Of a stretch of 21,896 nucleotides of DNA, positions 1 through 7,817 are shown piece by piece. Source of the DNA: a virus; IMG/VR virus record IMGVR_UViG_3300018933_000038, positions 1-21,896 of that record. The stretch is one strand, 5' to 3'. Position 1 is the stretch's first letter. Every line of letters starts with the position of its first letter. Under the pieces are notes generated by a model. The model worked only from the letters and a program-made list of their open reading frames with translations, was not told the DNA's origin and made no database searches. The position numbers and the translations under genes were made by a program.

Positions 1-36
1 CTCTGCTGTCCGTAGCCGCCCATCCCGCACCAGTGG

Positions 37-567
37 GTGAGACCTACGGATGAGGTGGTGAAGGTGCCCGCAGGCAAGGTGAGGGTCACCGGCTCCGGCT
101 ACTCGACCTTCGTGTACGCCGGTAAGCCGATCGCGTTCCTGAACAGCGTGGAGGACTCCGGGCAACGCGCCTGGTCGGACAAGGGGCAGGCGTACTCCTT
201 CATCCAGCCCCTCGGCGCGCGTACGCCCGTGGAGATCGCCACCTCCCGAGTCCTGGGCGGCGGCACGCTGCAGCTGACCATCCAGGAGCTCTGGAACCAG
301 GCCCACTGGGAGCAGATGGCCGGTATGGCCGGGACGAACAACATCGTCGAGATCTTCGACCGTCTATCCCGGACCGCGAACTACGTGACGGCGCAGACGA
401 TCATCAAGCCGCCGGGCACCGAGGCCACCCCGTCCAAGTGGCGCGGCAAGATCTACCACAACGTGACGATCGTCGACATCGCCGACGGCGACACCCTGAC
501 GGTCGGCGGCCTGGACGTGGCCAAGCCGGTGGTGGCTGCCTACACCCACTCCACCCGACTGCGCTGA
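37..567 (+). CDS. Putative tail tube protein
   Basis: This 176-residue protein is probably the major tail tube (inner core) subunit of a contractile tail. The call rests mainly on position: it lies directly before the frameshifted chaperone pair and the tape measure gene, where tube genes sit. The sequence is beta-rich and hydrophilic, with no signal peptide or membrane segment, which fits a polymerising tube subunit, but I recognise no decisive motif. The start is uncertain. GTG at 37 has no clear ribosome binding site, whereas GTG at 64 has GAGGTGG (52-58) five bases upstream and would give a protein beginning M-P-A-G-K; GTG at 58 is also possible. An upstream gene probably ends within the first 53 bases: open frames close at TGA 38-40 and TGA 51-53, but too little is present to identify it. 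By known gene order it could be the sheath gene. Confidence 0.6.
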   Translation: MRPTDEVVKVPAGKVRVTGSGYSTFVYAGKPIAFLNSVEDSGQRAWSDKGQAYSFIQPLGARTPVEIATSRVLGGGTLQLTIQELWNQAHWEQMAGMAGTNNIVEIFDRLSRTANYVTAQTIIKPPGTEATPSKWRGKIYHNVTIVDIADGDTLTVGGLDVAKPVVAAYTHSTRLR

Positions 568-581
568 CCAGGAGACGAGCG

Positions 582-1094
582 ATGACGGACACCTTCGGCA
601 CCTTCGACCCCGCCGACCGGCCGGGCAAGGCCGCCACGCCGCAGGACCAGCCGACTCTGAGGGCCGAGGACGGCACCGAGCTGCCTGCCTTCGACCAGCG
701 GCACGCCGAGGCCTTCCAGGGGCTCAACTACCTCGGCTCGCTGACCAAGTCCTTCTCTTGGCTGGGTCACGAGTTCGTCATCCGCACGCTGGGGGTGGAC
801 GAGCAGCTCGCGGTCGCCCAGGTTACCGACAAGTACAAGGGCACCGGCGAGCATCTCGCCTACGCCACGGCGGTGGTCGCCATGGCTGTCGTGACGGTCG
901 ACGGCGAGGAGCTGCCCACGCCGATCGGCGAGGACCAGATGCTGGCCGAATGGGCGCACCGGCGGTTCGCCTACGTCAAGGCCAACTGGTTCCAGCCCAC
1001 GATCAACCACGTGTGGCAGGAGTACCTGCAGCTGGAGGACAAGGTGGCGCAGGTCATCGAGGCCATGGGAAAAGCCTACGGCCCGGCCGCGTAG
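582..1094 (+). CDS. Tail assembly chaperone, short form (gpG-like)
   Basis: This 170-residue product of normal termination corresponds to the G protein of the phage G/GT chaperone pair. In known phages G and GT bind the tape measure protein and recruit tube subunits while the tail is built, and both are absent from the finished virion. The start is ATG 582 with AGGAGA at 570-575. The protein has an acidic N-terminus and a mainly helical C-terminal half rich in Trp, Glu and Gln, and ends at TAG 1092-1094, only 19 bases after the slippery heptamer GGGAAAA. It begins 14 bases after the tube gene stop, so the two are probably co-transcribed. The assignment comes from the slip site, the overlapping second reading frame and the tape measure gene directly behind; the sequence family itself I do not recognise. 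Confidence 0.82.
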   Translation: MTDTFGTFDPADRPGKAATPQDQPTLRAEDGTELPAFDQRHAEAFQGLNYLGSLTKSFSWLGHEFVIRTLGVDEQLAVAQVTDKYKGTGEHLAYATAVVAMAVVTVDGEELPTPIGEDQMLAEWAHRRFAYVKANWFQPTINHVWQEYLQLEDKVAQVIEAMGKAYGPAA

Positions 1095-1525
1095 ACCCGT
1101 GGCTGGAGCGCCACCTGCGGATCGCTGAGCGGCGGGGCCTGTACGCGGGTCGGCACCTGTCCCGGGTGCAGCAGTTCGGCCTGGAGCTGCTCGTTCTCGC
1201 CGACGGCTGGAAGGCGGGCGAGGACCGCGAGGAGGAGTTCGCCGAGCGGCTCAAGCTGGCGCTGGTCGCGGCCGGGCGCGACCCGGTGGACCTGTGGTCG
1301 GAGCCCGCCCCGGATTCGTACGAGGACTTCGACCCGGCAGCCGACGAGGACCGCGACTTCGACTACTCGGCCGTGGACTGGCAGGGGGGCTCGTCCGACG
1401 ACTGGGAGCGCATGCAGCAGGCGCTGGACCAGTCGCGGGTGCAGGTGTCCGGCAACCACGGCGAGGTGGACGACGAGCCGCCGGTGCCGGACATGGGCGA
1501 CGAATTCGACCGGGAGTGGCAGTAG
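582..1525 (+). CDS. Tail assembly chaperone, -1 frameshift fusion (gpGT-like)
   Basis: This is the predicted 314-residue fusion made when ribosomes slip back one base at GGGAAAA (1067-1073). The zero-frame codons are ATG GGA AAA; after slippage GGG and AAA are read and decoding continues with AGC at 1073 through to TAG 1523-1525. This adds about 150 residues beginning S-L-R-P-G-R-V-D-P-W-L-E-R-H. The added T domain starts with a helical, basic part and ends in a long acidic tail with many Asp/Glu pairs. The T frame has no good start codon or ribosome binding site of its own near the overlap, and its codon use matches the neighbouring genes, which supports translation by frameshift. In known phages the T part contacts the tape measure. 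The tape measure gene starts on the base after this stop, so translation is probably coupled. Confidence 0.82.
1067..1073 (+). promoter_or_regulatory. Programmed -1 ribosomal frameshift site GGGAAAA
   Basis: The heptamer G GGA AAA fits the X XXY YYZ rule in the correct phase, since zero-frame codons are ATG (1065), GGA (1068) and AAA (1071). The -1 frame is open to 1525. The zero-frame stop lies 19 bases downstream. A GC-rich stretch follows, with a possible hairpin GTGGC (1099-1103) / GCCAC (1110-1114) around a six-base loop. That hairpin is rather far from the slip site, so a closer structure or pseudoknot may be the real stimulator. Confidence 0.82.
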
Positions 1526-3730
1526 ATGACGACCCCTCCGCCGCCGGGTGGCAACGGACCGCAGGGCCTGACGGGCGCCCTGCGGTCGCTGGCGCTGCAG
1601 CTGCAGGCGCTCATGCACCAGAACCAGACCCTGCAGAACCTGCCCTCCAGCGCGGCGAACGCGCTGCGGCAGGCCCGGCAGAACGTCCTCAACCCGACCG
1701 CCCTCATGGGCGGGCAGCTGCCGCCTCCGGTCGCCCCGAACGCGCAGTGGCTGCAGCAGACGGCGGCGCACTTTCTGAGCCAGGTGGTGCTCAACCAGCC
1801 TCAGCGCACAGGCGTCCCGACTCCGCCCGGCCCGACTCCGCCCACTCCCACGCCGACCCCTGGGCCTACGCCTACGCCGACGCCCCCTCACCCCTACCCG
1901 CCGTACCCGTACCCGTACGGGCCCATGCCGTACGGGCCGTCGCCGTACACCGGGCCCATGCCGGGCCCGTACCCGGGTCCGATCGTCGCGCCGTCACACC
2001 CGGGCGGTGGCGGCGGCGGCGCGTCCACCGGCATGGGCTCGTGGACACGGGCCATGCTGCCCGCCTTCGGCAGGGCCGCGTTCGGCCCCTGGGGCGCCGT
2101 CGGCGGCGCCGTGATCTCGGCGGCCACGCAGATCCCGGCCGAGATCCGCTCTCAGCGCGACAAGAACGCCTACTACCAGTCCGTCGAGGGCGGCTCGAAC
2201 TTCGACGGCTTCAGCGAGCGGCTCTCCGAGGAGGTCTACCGCTGGTCAACGCCGATGGTGTTCTCCTCCGAGGAGGCCCGCAAGGCCTTCAAGGGCGTGA
2301 CCAGGCTGGGTTACAACTCGAAGGTCGAGGGCGGTATCGGTCGCCAGGAGGCGCTCGACTTCCTGTACCACGGCAAGACCCGGCGCGGGCAGACCGTGGA
2401 CGAGGGTTTGCAGCAGCTGCAGGTGAACAGCAAGAACGCCCTGGGAAGCCTGAACGACCTCAACGACGCACTGAACGAGGTCTCCGACAGCGCGGGCAAG
2501 GCGGGGATCAACGCCCAGCTGGCGCGCGCGGAGTTCGTCAACCTGATGGATCAGGCCATCAAGACCGGCTACGGCTCGTCGGCCACCGACGTCGCCTCGG
2601 CCGAGCAGCAGCTCAAAAACTCCTACGGTCGCTCCTTCCAGGACGTGGACGTCTCCGGACGGCTGACCGTCAACCACGCCTACATGGCGGCCTCGGCGTC
2701 CGGGATCAGCGTCTCGGACTACCTGACGGGCGGCGTCACGCAGAAGCTCGCGGCAGACGCAGCTCTGGACCAGCGGACGCTGCAGAACCTGCTGAAGCCG
2801 GGCGTCGAGGAGTGGATCAACCAGGAGATCTCCAAGGCGGGCGGCGCTGGCAACCTCAGCGAGGACGTCATCCAGCAGATCGCCGAGGAGATGCTGCGGA
2901 GGTTCTACCCGAACGACGCCTACGCCCTCGTCCCCGCCGTCACCACGCTCTCCGGCACCAAGGTCACGGACCCGGTGAAGGCTGCCATGTGGATCGTGCA
3001 GCACTTCAACGACAAGGGCGCCACCTCCCAGAGCAAGGAGCTGACGGCCGCCGACAAGAGGAAGCAGGAGGAGATCAGCCGGAAGAACGACGTCATCACC
3101 GGCGTCGGCAACACCGCGCGGGTGCCCGCGAACGACCGTGGCCCGCAAGCGGGCAAGACGCTGCTCGGCGACAAGCTGGACGAGGAACGCTCCGGAGGCT
3201 TCCTTGGCTTCGGCAGCAGCCCCTCCGGCGCCGTCGAGGCGTACAACCAGTGGCACGACAAGAACGGCGGGCAGGAAGACCCGGTCATCTACCACCTGCT
3301 CAACGCGATCGACGGCGACAACAAGTCCAAGGTCGCCGTCACGACGAAGACCGGCAAGCGGGTGGTGCCGCTGGCCGACGCGATCAAGAACCACCGCAAC
3401 GAGCTGGCATCCGGAAAGGCCGTCGTCGTCGAGGGCGACCACGCGGGCAAGACGGTCCAGGAGATCCTCGGCAAGGACAAGGTCGACCCGCTGCGAGACT
3501 TCTCCAAGGAGGCCGCGAAGGCCGACAAGTCCGGCGAGTCCTACGCCTCGTGGGAGAAGGACCACACCACGAGGGACAAGAAGGGCCGGGAGAAGCTGGA
3601 GATCACGCTGACGGCCGAGGCCCGTCGCCTGCTGACAGTCCTGAACAGCACCGGCGTCGAGGGATCCTCCGCAACCGCTACGCCGCCGCTGAGCCCGTTC
3701 GCGTCCAACCCGAGCTACGGCGGGGAGTAG
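1526..3730 (+). CDS. Putative tape measure protein
   Basis: At 734 residues this is the longest gene between the chaperone pair and the hub proteins, the position of the tape measure protein that sets tail length and is ejected ahead of the DNA. Using the usual rule of about 1.5 Angstrom per residue, the tail would be roughly 110 nm. The N-terminus (1-95) is Gln/Asn/Leu-rich and helical. Residues 98-157 are an unusual Pro/Thr then Pro/Tyr-rich tract, followed by a glycine run (160-165). Residues about 171-202 form a hydrophobic Gly/Ala-rich segment that could interact with a membrane. The remaining 530 residues are polar and mostly helical. I see no peptidase or lysozyme domain. ATG 1526 follows the GT stop directly. 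Unlike many tape measures it lacks several clear membrane helices and is fairly short, so a different internal tail role is possible. Confidence 0.72.
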   Translation: MTTPPPPGGNGPQGLTGALRSLALQLQALMHQNQTLQNLPSSAANALRQARQNVLNPTALMGGQLPPPVAPNAQWLQQTAAHFLSQVVLNQPQRTGVPTPPGPTPPTPTPTPGPTPTPTPPHPYPPYPYPYGPMPYGPSPYTGPMPGPYPGPIVAPSHPGGGGGGASTGMGSWTRAMLPAFGRAAFGPWGAVGGAVISAATQIPAEIRSQRDKNAYYQSVEGGSNFDGFSERLSEEVYRWSTPMVFSSEEARKAFKGVTRLGYNSKVEGGIGRQEALDFLYHGKTRRGQTVDEGLQQLQVNSKNALGSLNDLNDALNEVSDSAGKAGINAQLARAEFVNLMDQAIKTGYGSSATDVASAEQQLKNSYGRSFQDVDVSGRLTVNHAYMAASASGISVSDYLTGGVTQKLAADAALDQRTLQNLLKPGVEEWINQEISKAGGAGNLSEDVIQQIAEEMLRRFYPNDAYALVPAVTTLSGTKVTDPVKAAMWIVQHFNDKGATSQSKELTAADKRKQEEISRKNDVITGVGNTARVPANDRGPQAGKTLLGDKLDEERSGGFLGFGSSPSGAVEAYNQWHDKNGGQEDPVIYHLLNAIDGDNKSKVAVTTKTGKRVVPLADAIKNHRNELASGKAVVVEGDHAGKTVQEILGKDKVDPLRDFSKEAAKADKSGESYASWEKDHTTRDKKGREKLEITLTAEARRLLTVLNSTGVEGSSATATPPLSPFASNPSYGGE
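1817..1996 (+). repeat. Low-complexity Pro/Thr and Pro/Tyr tract inside the tape measure gene
   Basis: The DNA encodes PT and PTP units followed by PYP, PYG and PGP units (residues 98-157). Short DNA units recur, such as CCGTACCCGTACCCGTACGG around 1900-1919 and two copies of CCGTACGGGCC (1928-1938 with a related copy just before). The tract is probably an extended, flexible polyproline-like linker. Such tracts can change length by slippage or recombination. Confidence 0.75.
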
Positions 3731-3733
3731 GCC

Positions 3734-4384
3734 GTGGCTCTCGCCTCTCTCGGGTTCACCGGCGGCCCGCAAATCACCTTCCGCATCAACCCCTCGTCGA
3801 TCGACTGGGGGTTCGACATCCACACCTCGGTCACCCCGACCGTCGGAGGCCGCGTCGTGCAGATCACCGGCGCGACTCTGCGCGACATCACCGTGGTCGG
3901 CTACCTCGGTGAGGACCGGAAGGCCGGGCGGTCGCCCGACAGCATCCCTGACCACGCCGGGGCCAGCTGGCGGCTGCACGAGGCGTTCATCGCCAAGTGC
4001 CGCCAGATCATGGAGCATCAGTCTCGGGACTCCACCGTGCCCGGCAAGATGCACACCCCGGCCGTCTTCAACTACCCGCCCCACGACTGGCGCTGGAAGG
4101 TGTACCTCACGGACGTGGCCGACATCGACGGTCAGGCCAGCATCGAGCACCGCACGGGGAAGTACTCCCACGGCTACCAGATGAGGCTGTTCATCGTGCA
4201 GGCCGGGTCCGCCTCGCTGGTGAAGGCGGGCACCTCCAAGGACGCGGTCGACGTCGCGCAGGAGAAGGCCATCACCTCCTACATCGCCCGCATCAGCGAG
4301 GGCATCGGCTGGCGGCAGTCGGCGTACAACGGGCCGACCGGCACCGAGGACCCGAAGGACACCGACAAGGGACAGGAGGAGTAG
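3734..4384 (+). CDS. Tail/baseplate protein (tape-measure-adjacent hub component)
   Basis: This 216-residue protein follows the tape measure gene by three bases. The start GTG 3734 is preceded by GGGGAG (3722-3727). Its N-terminus contains F-R-I-N-P-S-S-I-D-W and later G-G-R-V-V-Q-I-T-G-A, followed by D-I-T-V-V-G. To my recollection this pattern (NP near the start, then GGxVVQ and a beta-strand) occurs in tail and baseplate proteins of actinobacterial phages that lie between tape measure and hub genes; I could not confirm this by search. The middle is aromatic-rich (W-R-W-K-V-Y-L) and the C-terminus is a polar tail rich in Asp, Lys and Glu. There is no membrane segment. It probably sits at the tail tip, joining tube or tape measure to the hub. 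An LysM-type baseplate protein is an alternative, but I see no clear LysM repeat. Confidence 0.62.
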   Translation: MALASLGFTGGPQITFRINPSSIDWGFDIHTSVTPTVGGRVVQITGATLRDITVVGYLGEDRKAGRSPDSIPDHAGASWRLHEAFIAKCRQIMEHQSRDSTVPGKMHTPAVFNYPPHDWRWKVYLTDVADIDGQASIEHRTGKYSHGYQMRLFIVQAGSASLVKAGTSKDAVDVAQEKAITSYIARISEGIGWRQSAYNGPTGTEDPKDTDKGQEE

Positions 4385-4617
4385 TGGCGAACCAGTGGGG
4401 GGCCGACGTGCCCATCTCCATGCCGCAGCCGTTGCGCTCCGACCAGGAGGCCCTCGTCCCCATGGGCGGCGGCTTCGTGATGACCCTCGACGGGCTCTTC
4501 CCGGACATGTCGGCCGCCGACCACGAGCGGCTGGCCACTCCCACCTATGCCCCGTTCGACCCGCGCCGCGTGGACGTGACGGTGCCCGACCCGGACGAGG
4601 AGGAGGACAGTGGCTGA
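4384..4617 (+). CDS. Small hypothetical tail-module protein (77 aa)
   Basis: The gene starts at GTG 4384, sharing one base with the preceding stop (TAGTG), with GGAGGAG (4376-4382) just ahead, and ends at TGA 4615-4617. The protein begins M-A-N-Q-W-G-A-D-V-P and ends in an acidic tail (D-E-E-E-D-S-G). It overlaps the next gene by eight bases. The chained overlaps on both sides and the good ribosome binding site support it as a real gene despite its size. I do not recognise a family. In the middle are the motif G-G-G-F-V-M-T-L-D-G-L-F-P-D and a Y-A-P-F-D-P-R-R-V-D stretch. It may be a small tail-tip or assembly factor by context only. Confidence 0.7.
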   Translation: MANQWGADVPISMPQPLRSDQEALVPMGGGFVMTLDGLFPDMSAADHERLATPTYAPFDPRRVDVTVPDPDEEEDSG

Positions 4618-5254
4618 AACCCGCAAAGGGCTGAACTGCCTGCTCGCCTACCCCAAGCCGGGAGGAGTCGCAGCGTTCTACGTGCGCGCCGACGTCCTCG
4701 GACACGGCATGACGATGGTCGCCGACACCTCCAGCGCCCGGAACTCCCGGGCCTACTACCCACACAAGGTGACGCCGTCGCGTTTCTACCTACGCGTGAT
4801 CCTCAAGGGCTACAGCGAGCGGAAGGCCTTCGCCGACTGGATGCAGCGGTACGCGGACTACGTCATGAACCCCGGCCTGCCCGCCGGTAACTCCTTCCCC
4901 GACATGACCGTGGCCGTCCCCGCCCGGAACTTCCACCGCGAGGGCGTGCCGCTGACCGGCTTCGAGTGGGGCGACACGGCCGGGGCCATGGTGTGGACGC
5001 CGGTCATCACCTTCGAGTGCACCAACGAACCGCAGGAGTTCGGCGTGCCGGTGACGCCGAGCAGCTTCGTGGCCGCGACCGACCCGGACCTGAAGTACTT
5101 CTGGCCCATGGGCACCCAGCTCGGCGGGAACTCCGTGCCGTCCGGCAACTACCAGGAGATCATCGACGGCTCGGACGGCGGCTCCGACGTCGGCCAGGGC
5201 GAGGCGCCACTGCTGCCGGGCGACGTTCACGTGCGTGACGACTACGGCGAGTAG
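4610..5254 (+). CDS. Tail/baseplate protein
   Basis: This 214-residue protein starts at GTG 4610 inside the end of the preceding gene, with GAGGAGGAGG (4597-4606) as a strong ribosome binding site. The sequence is soluble and beta-rich with many aromatic residues (Y-Y-P-H-K-V, S-R-F-Y-L-R-V, D-W-M-Q-R-Y-A-D-Y). It contains N-F-H-R-E-G-V-P-L-T-G-F-E-W-G-D in the middle and an acidic Gly/Asp-rich C-terminus. It is almost the same length as the protein encoded at 3734-4384 and lies in the same operon, so it may be another tail-tip or hub ring subunit, but I see no clear sequence similarity between the two. Function is assigned by position only. Confidence 0.58.
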   Translation: MAETRKGLNCLLAYPKPGGVAAFYVRADVLGHGMTMVADTSSARNSRAYYPHKVTPSRFYLRVILKGYSERKAFADWMQRYADYVMNPGLPAGNSFPDMTVAVPARNFHREGVPLTGFEWGDTAGAMVWTPVITFECTNEPQEFGVPVTPSSFVAATDPDLKYFWPMGTQLGGNSVPSGNYQEIIDGSDGGSDVGQGEAPLLPGDVHVRDDYGE

Positions 5255-5342
5255 AGGAGCCCCGGCGCGACCCTCGATGAGATCCAGCCGCCGGGGCGTG
5301 TCTACACGATAGCGGGTGGCCCCAAGGGGCGGAGGTGGTCTC
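5255..5342 (+). promoter_or_regulatory. Short intergenic leader with inverted repeats before the hub gene
   Basis: This 88-base gap breaks an otherwise overlapping run of genes. It holds a perfect 9-base inverted repeat, GCCCCGGCG (5259-5267) and CGCCGGGGC (5289-5297), and a small repeat CGTGT-CT-ACACG (5297-5308). No T-run follows, so a classical terminator is not evident. It could be an internal promoter region, a processing site or a structured leader that tunes hub translation. Confidence 0.35.
5331..5338 (+). promoter_or_regulatory. Ribosome binding site deciding the hub start
   Basis: GGAGGTGG lies just upstream of GTG 5343, with seven bases between GGAGG and the start codon. The longer open frame could begin at GTG 5316, but nothing resembling a ribosome binding site precedes that codon, so 5343 is preferred. 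Confidence 0.7.
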
Positions 5343-7817
5343 GTGCCGAACTTCGTCCTGGCCCCGGGCGTCAAGGTCTACATCGCTACGCAGAAGCACG
5401 GGATCATCGACGTCTCGGACGACCTGGTCGAGGGTTCGATGACGCGGCGGTCCGACGGCGTCAGCAGCTTCAACTTCGCCCTGCAGAACGCGCGCCGGAA
5501 GTACGACGGCGTGCTGACGCCGAACGATCGCATCTCGGTGCAGATGAAGCGGTTGAAGTGGGTGCAGGTCTTCACCGGCTACCTGAACAAGGTGCCCCTG
5601 GTGACCGCTTGGCCGCGCGTGGTGCATCTGACGTCCTCCTGCTCGCTGAAGAGGCTCCAGTACTGGTACTGGGACTCGCACACCGAGGCCTCGCAGGCCA
5701 TGGTGCGCATGGCTCTGGAGGACGCCAGCAAGGAGACCGGGGTCTCCGACGGTGGCATGACGAACGTGGCACTGTCCGTGCTGAAGAAGGTCGTCGGCTG
5801 GCCGGAGTCGAAGGTCCACATCGCGCGGATCCCGGACAACTGGTACTCCGTCGTCGAGACGCTGGCCAAGCAGATCAACGCCGAGCTCGACAGCGCCGAC
5901 GAGATCGCGCGGGCGCTGTACGAGCAGCTCGGCACGGCGTCCGTCGGGGGCACGAGCGGCGCCGACGCGAGCTCGCTGACCGGCACGTACGGCGGGTTCA
6001 ACAGCAAGGAGCAGAAGGCCAACGGCGCGATCATCTACAACGTCGGCAAGGAGAAGGGGGCCTCCTCGCGCGACTGCATCGCGGCGATCATGACGGCGAT
6101 GCAGGAGTCCGGCCTGAAGAACCTCAAGGGCGGCGACCGCGACAGCGCGGGCCTGTTCCAGCAGCGACCGTCCATGGGCTGGGGCACCTACGAGCAGGTG
6201 ACCGACCCGAGGTACGCGGCCGGGAAGTTCTACGATGCCCTCTTCAAGGTCAAGAACCGCAACTCGATGGAGCTATGGCAGGTCTGTCAGGCCGTCCAGC
6301 GATCCGGCGTGCCCAGGGCGTACGACAAGCATGAGCCTGCCGCCACGGCGATGGTGAAGGACCTGGAGAAGGGCGGCGGGAAGTACTCCGGCCTGAACTC
6401 GAAGCCACAGGGCACGATCTCCGGCGTTGACCTGGCCCAGCTCGCGGTGAACTTCTGCAAGAAGTACCCGAACATCCCGTACACCCAGCAGTACGGCGGT
6501 ACCCAGCTCAGCGTGCTGAAGGCCGAGCCGCCGCCCGGCCTTGACTGCAGCTCCTTCGTGCAGGCCATGTACCTGCGCGCGCTGGGGGCCCTCTACGACA
6601 TCCCCCGCGTCGCGGCCGCGCAGTACAGCTTCTGCAAGAAGGTGTCGGTGGAGAAGGCCCTGAAGACCGCTGGAGCACTGGTCTTCAAGGGCGGCAGCCC
6701 CGCGTCTATCCACCACGTGGAGATGAGCCTGGGCGACGGCAAGAACACGATCGGCGCGCACAGCTCGCGAGCGAAGCCGAACGTCGGCATCGGACCGGCC
6801 CTGCCCGCGTCCTACTGGGACTACGGCGGCTTCCTGCCGCGCGTCGCGTACACCACCGGCGCTGGCACGGTCATCTTCGACGGCTCCGACGGCACCGACG
6901 GCGGCGTCGTCGACATGAACGACCCCACGGTCGAGCTGGTCACCGGCGCGGACGTGCCGGGCTACAACCCGGACGACCCGTTCGACAAGATGTTCGGCGA
7001 CAACGCGTGGACGCCGATCAGTACGGCGGAGAACGACCCGAACTACGCGATGGCGCAGATGCTGGTGGGGCCGCGCGCGCTGCTGAACGACCAGCCGCTG
7101 CTGCCGTACTTGAAAAATCTGTTCAACTCGACGATGCGATCGTTCTGCTCGGCGCCGAACGGTGACCTGATCGCCTGGTACCCCGACTACTACGGGATGT
7201 GGGGCACCGCCGCCAAGATGGTGGTGCAGCCGATCGAGGTGCAGGACTTCGAGGTGTCGTGGTCGGACGACTACATGGTCACGCATCAGTTCGTCGTCAC
7301 GGCGCCGTTCGGTACGAACCTCTTCGACCCGTCCACCGGCACGGCCCAGTCGGTGACTCAGGACTACCTGGCGTCGGCGGCCGTCTTCACCACGGGCGTG
7401 GTCAATGTCGACTTCCCGGGCGTGTGGAAGGCGTTGTTCGGGATGGACATGACGGAGGCGCAAGGGAAGGCGTACGCCGACTCACTCAAGCAGCGGTTCG
7501 GTGCTCGGCCGGACTACCAGCAGCTGCCTGGTCTGATCGGCCCGAAGGCCGCTCTGTTCAGCGCGATCTTCCTGTTCATGCGGCAGTTCGCCTACCAGTA
7601 CCAGGCCAGCATCCCCCTCACCTTCATGCCGGAGCTGTGGCCCGGGATGCTGCTGCAGTTCCCGGCCTTCAACTTCCAGGGGTACGTGACGACGGTGACG
7701 CACAGCTTCAAGTTCGGCGAGGGCGGCTACTTCAACACGTCCGTGAATATCGCGGCCCCTGCCCGGCTCACCGGCGACGAGAAACTGCTGGGTCTGCCGA
7801 TGGCGGGAGGGAAGTGA
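5343..7817 (+). CDS. Baseplate hub protein with embedded lysozyme-like and NlpC/P60 domains
   Basis: This 824-residue protein probably forms the central hub under the tail tube and carries two wall-cutting domains. Residues 1-190 (V-Y-I-A-T-Q-K, strand-rich, W-Y-W-D) and about 540-824 resemble the two halves of gp27/gpD-type hub proteins; the C-terminus contains F-M-P-E-L-W-P-G-M and V-T-H-S-F. Residues about 221-310 are lysozyme/transglycosylase-like: A-M-Q-E-S-G with candidate catalytic Glu 255, then G-D-R-D-S-A-G-L-F-Q-Q-R-P-S-x-G-W-G-T, a pattern common in actinobacterial wall hydrolases. Residues about 361-502 are NlpC/P60-like: L-D-C-S-S-F-V-Q with candidate nucleophile Cys 402 and His 457/458 (I-H-H-V-E-M); G-A-H-S-S (His 473) may supply the next residue. 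Known enzymes of these types cut glycan strands and stem peptides. Acting in the tail tip, both would open the wall locally during DNA entry. Catalytic assignments are read from motifs only. Confidence 0.8.
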   Translation: MPNFVLAPGVKVYIATQKHGIIDVSDDLVEGSMTRRSDGVSSFNFALQNARRKYDGVLTPNDRISVQMKRLKWVQVFTGYLNKVPLVTAWPRVVHLTSSCSLKRLQYWYWDSHTEASQAMVRMALEDASKETGVSDGGMTNVALSVLKKVVGWPESKVHIARIPDNWYSVVETLAKQINAELDSADEIARALYEQLGTASVGGTSGADASSLTGTYGGFNSKEQKANGAIIYNVGKEKGASSRDCIAAIMTAMQESGLKNLKGGDRDSAGLFQQRPSMGWGTYEQVTDPRYAAGKFYDALFKVKNRNSMELWQVCQAVQRSGVPRAYDKHEPAATAMVKDLEKGGGKYSGLNSKPQGTISGVDLAQLAVNFCKKYPNIPYTQQYGGTQLSVLKAEPPPGLDCSSFVQAMYLRALGALYDIPRVAAAQYSFCKKVSVEKALKTAGALVFKGGSPASIHHVEMSLGDGKNTIGAHSSRAKPNVGIGPALPASYWDYGGFLPRVAYTTGAGTVIFDGSDGTDGGVVDMNDPTVELVTGADVPGYNPDDPFDKMFGDNAWTPISTAENDPNYAMAQMLVGPRALLNDQPLLPYLKNLFNSTMRSFCSAPNGDLIAWYPDYYGMWGTAAKMVVQPIEVQDFEVSWSDDYMVTHQFVVTAPFGTNLFDPSTGTAQSVTQDYLASAAVFTTGVVNVDFPGVWKALFGMDMTEAQGKAYADSLKQRFGARPDYQQLPGLIGPKAALFSAIFLFMRQFAYQYQASIPLTFMPELWPGMLLQFPAFNFQGYVTTVTHSFKFGEGGYFNTSVNIAAPARLTGDEKLLGLPMAGGK

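Noticed and set aside
1294-3912. Open frame of 872 codons on the + strand in another frame over the tape measure gene
   Set aside because: It crosses the end of the GT chaperone and the tape measure, is dominated by Arg/Gly/Pro as expected from a shifted GC-rich frame, and has no ribosome binding site.
2246-4765. Very long open frame (839 codons) on the minus strand opposite the tape measure and following genes
   Set aside because: It spans three or four well-supported + strand genes with good ribosome binding sites. Its composition is the mirror of the high-GC third positions, and it shows no protein motif.
5316-5342. Upstream GTG at 5316 as the hub start
   Set aside because: No ribosome binding site precedes it and it would begin with a Gly-rich stretch produced by translating the binding site of the better start at 5343.
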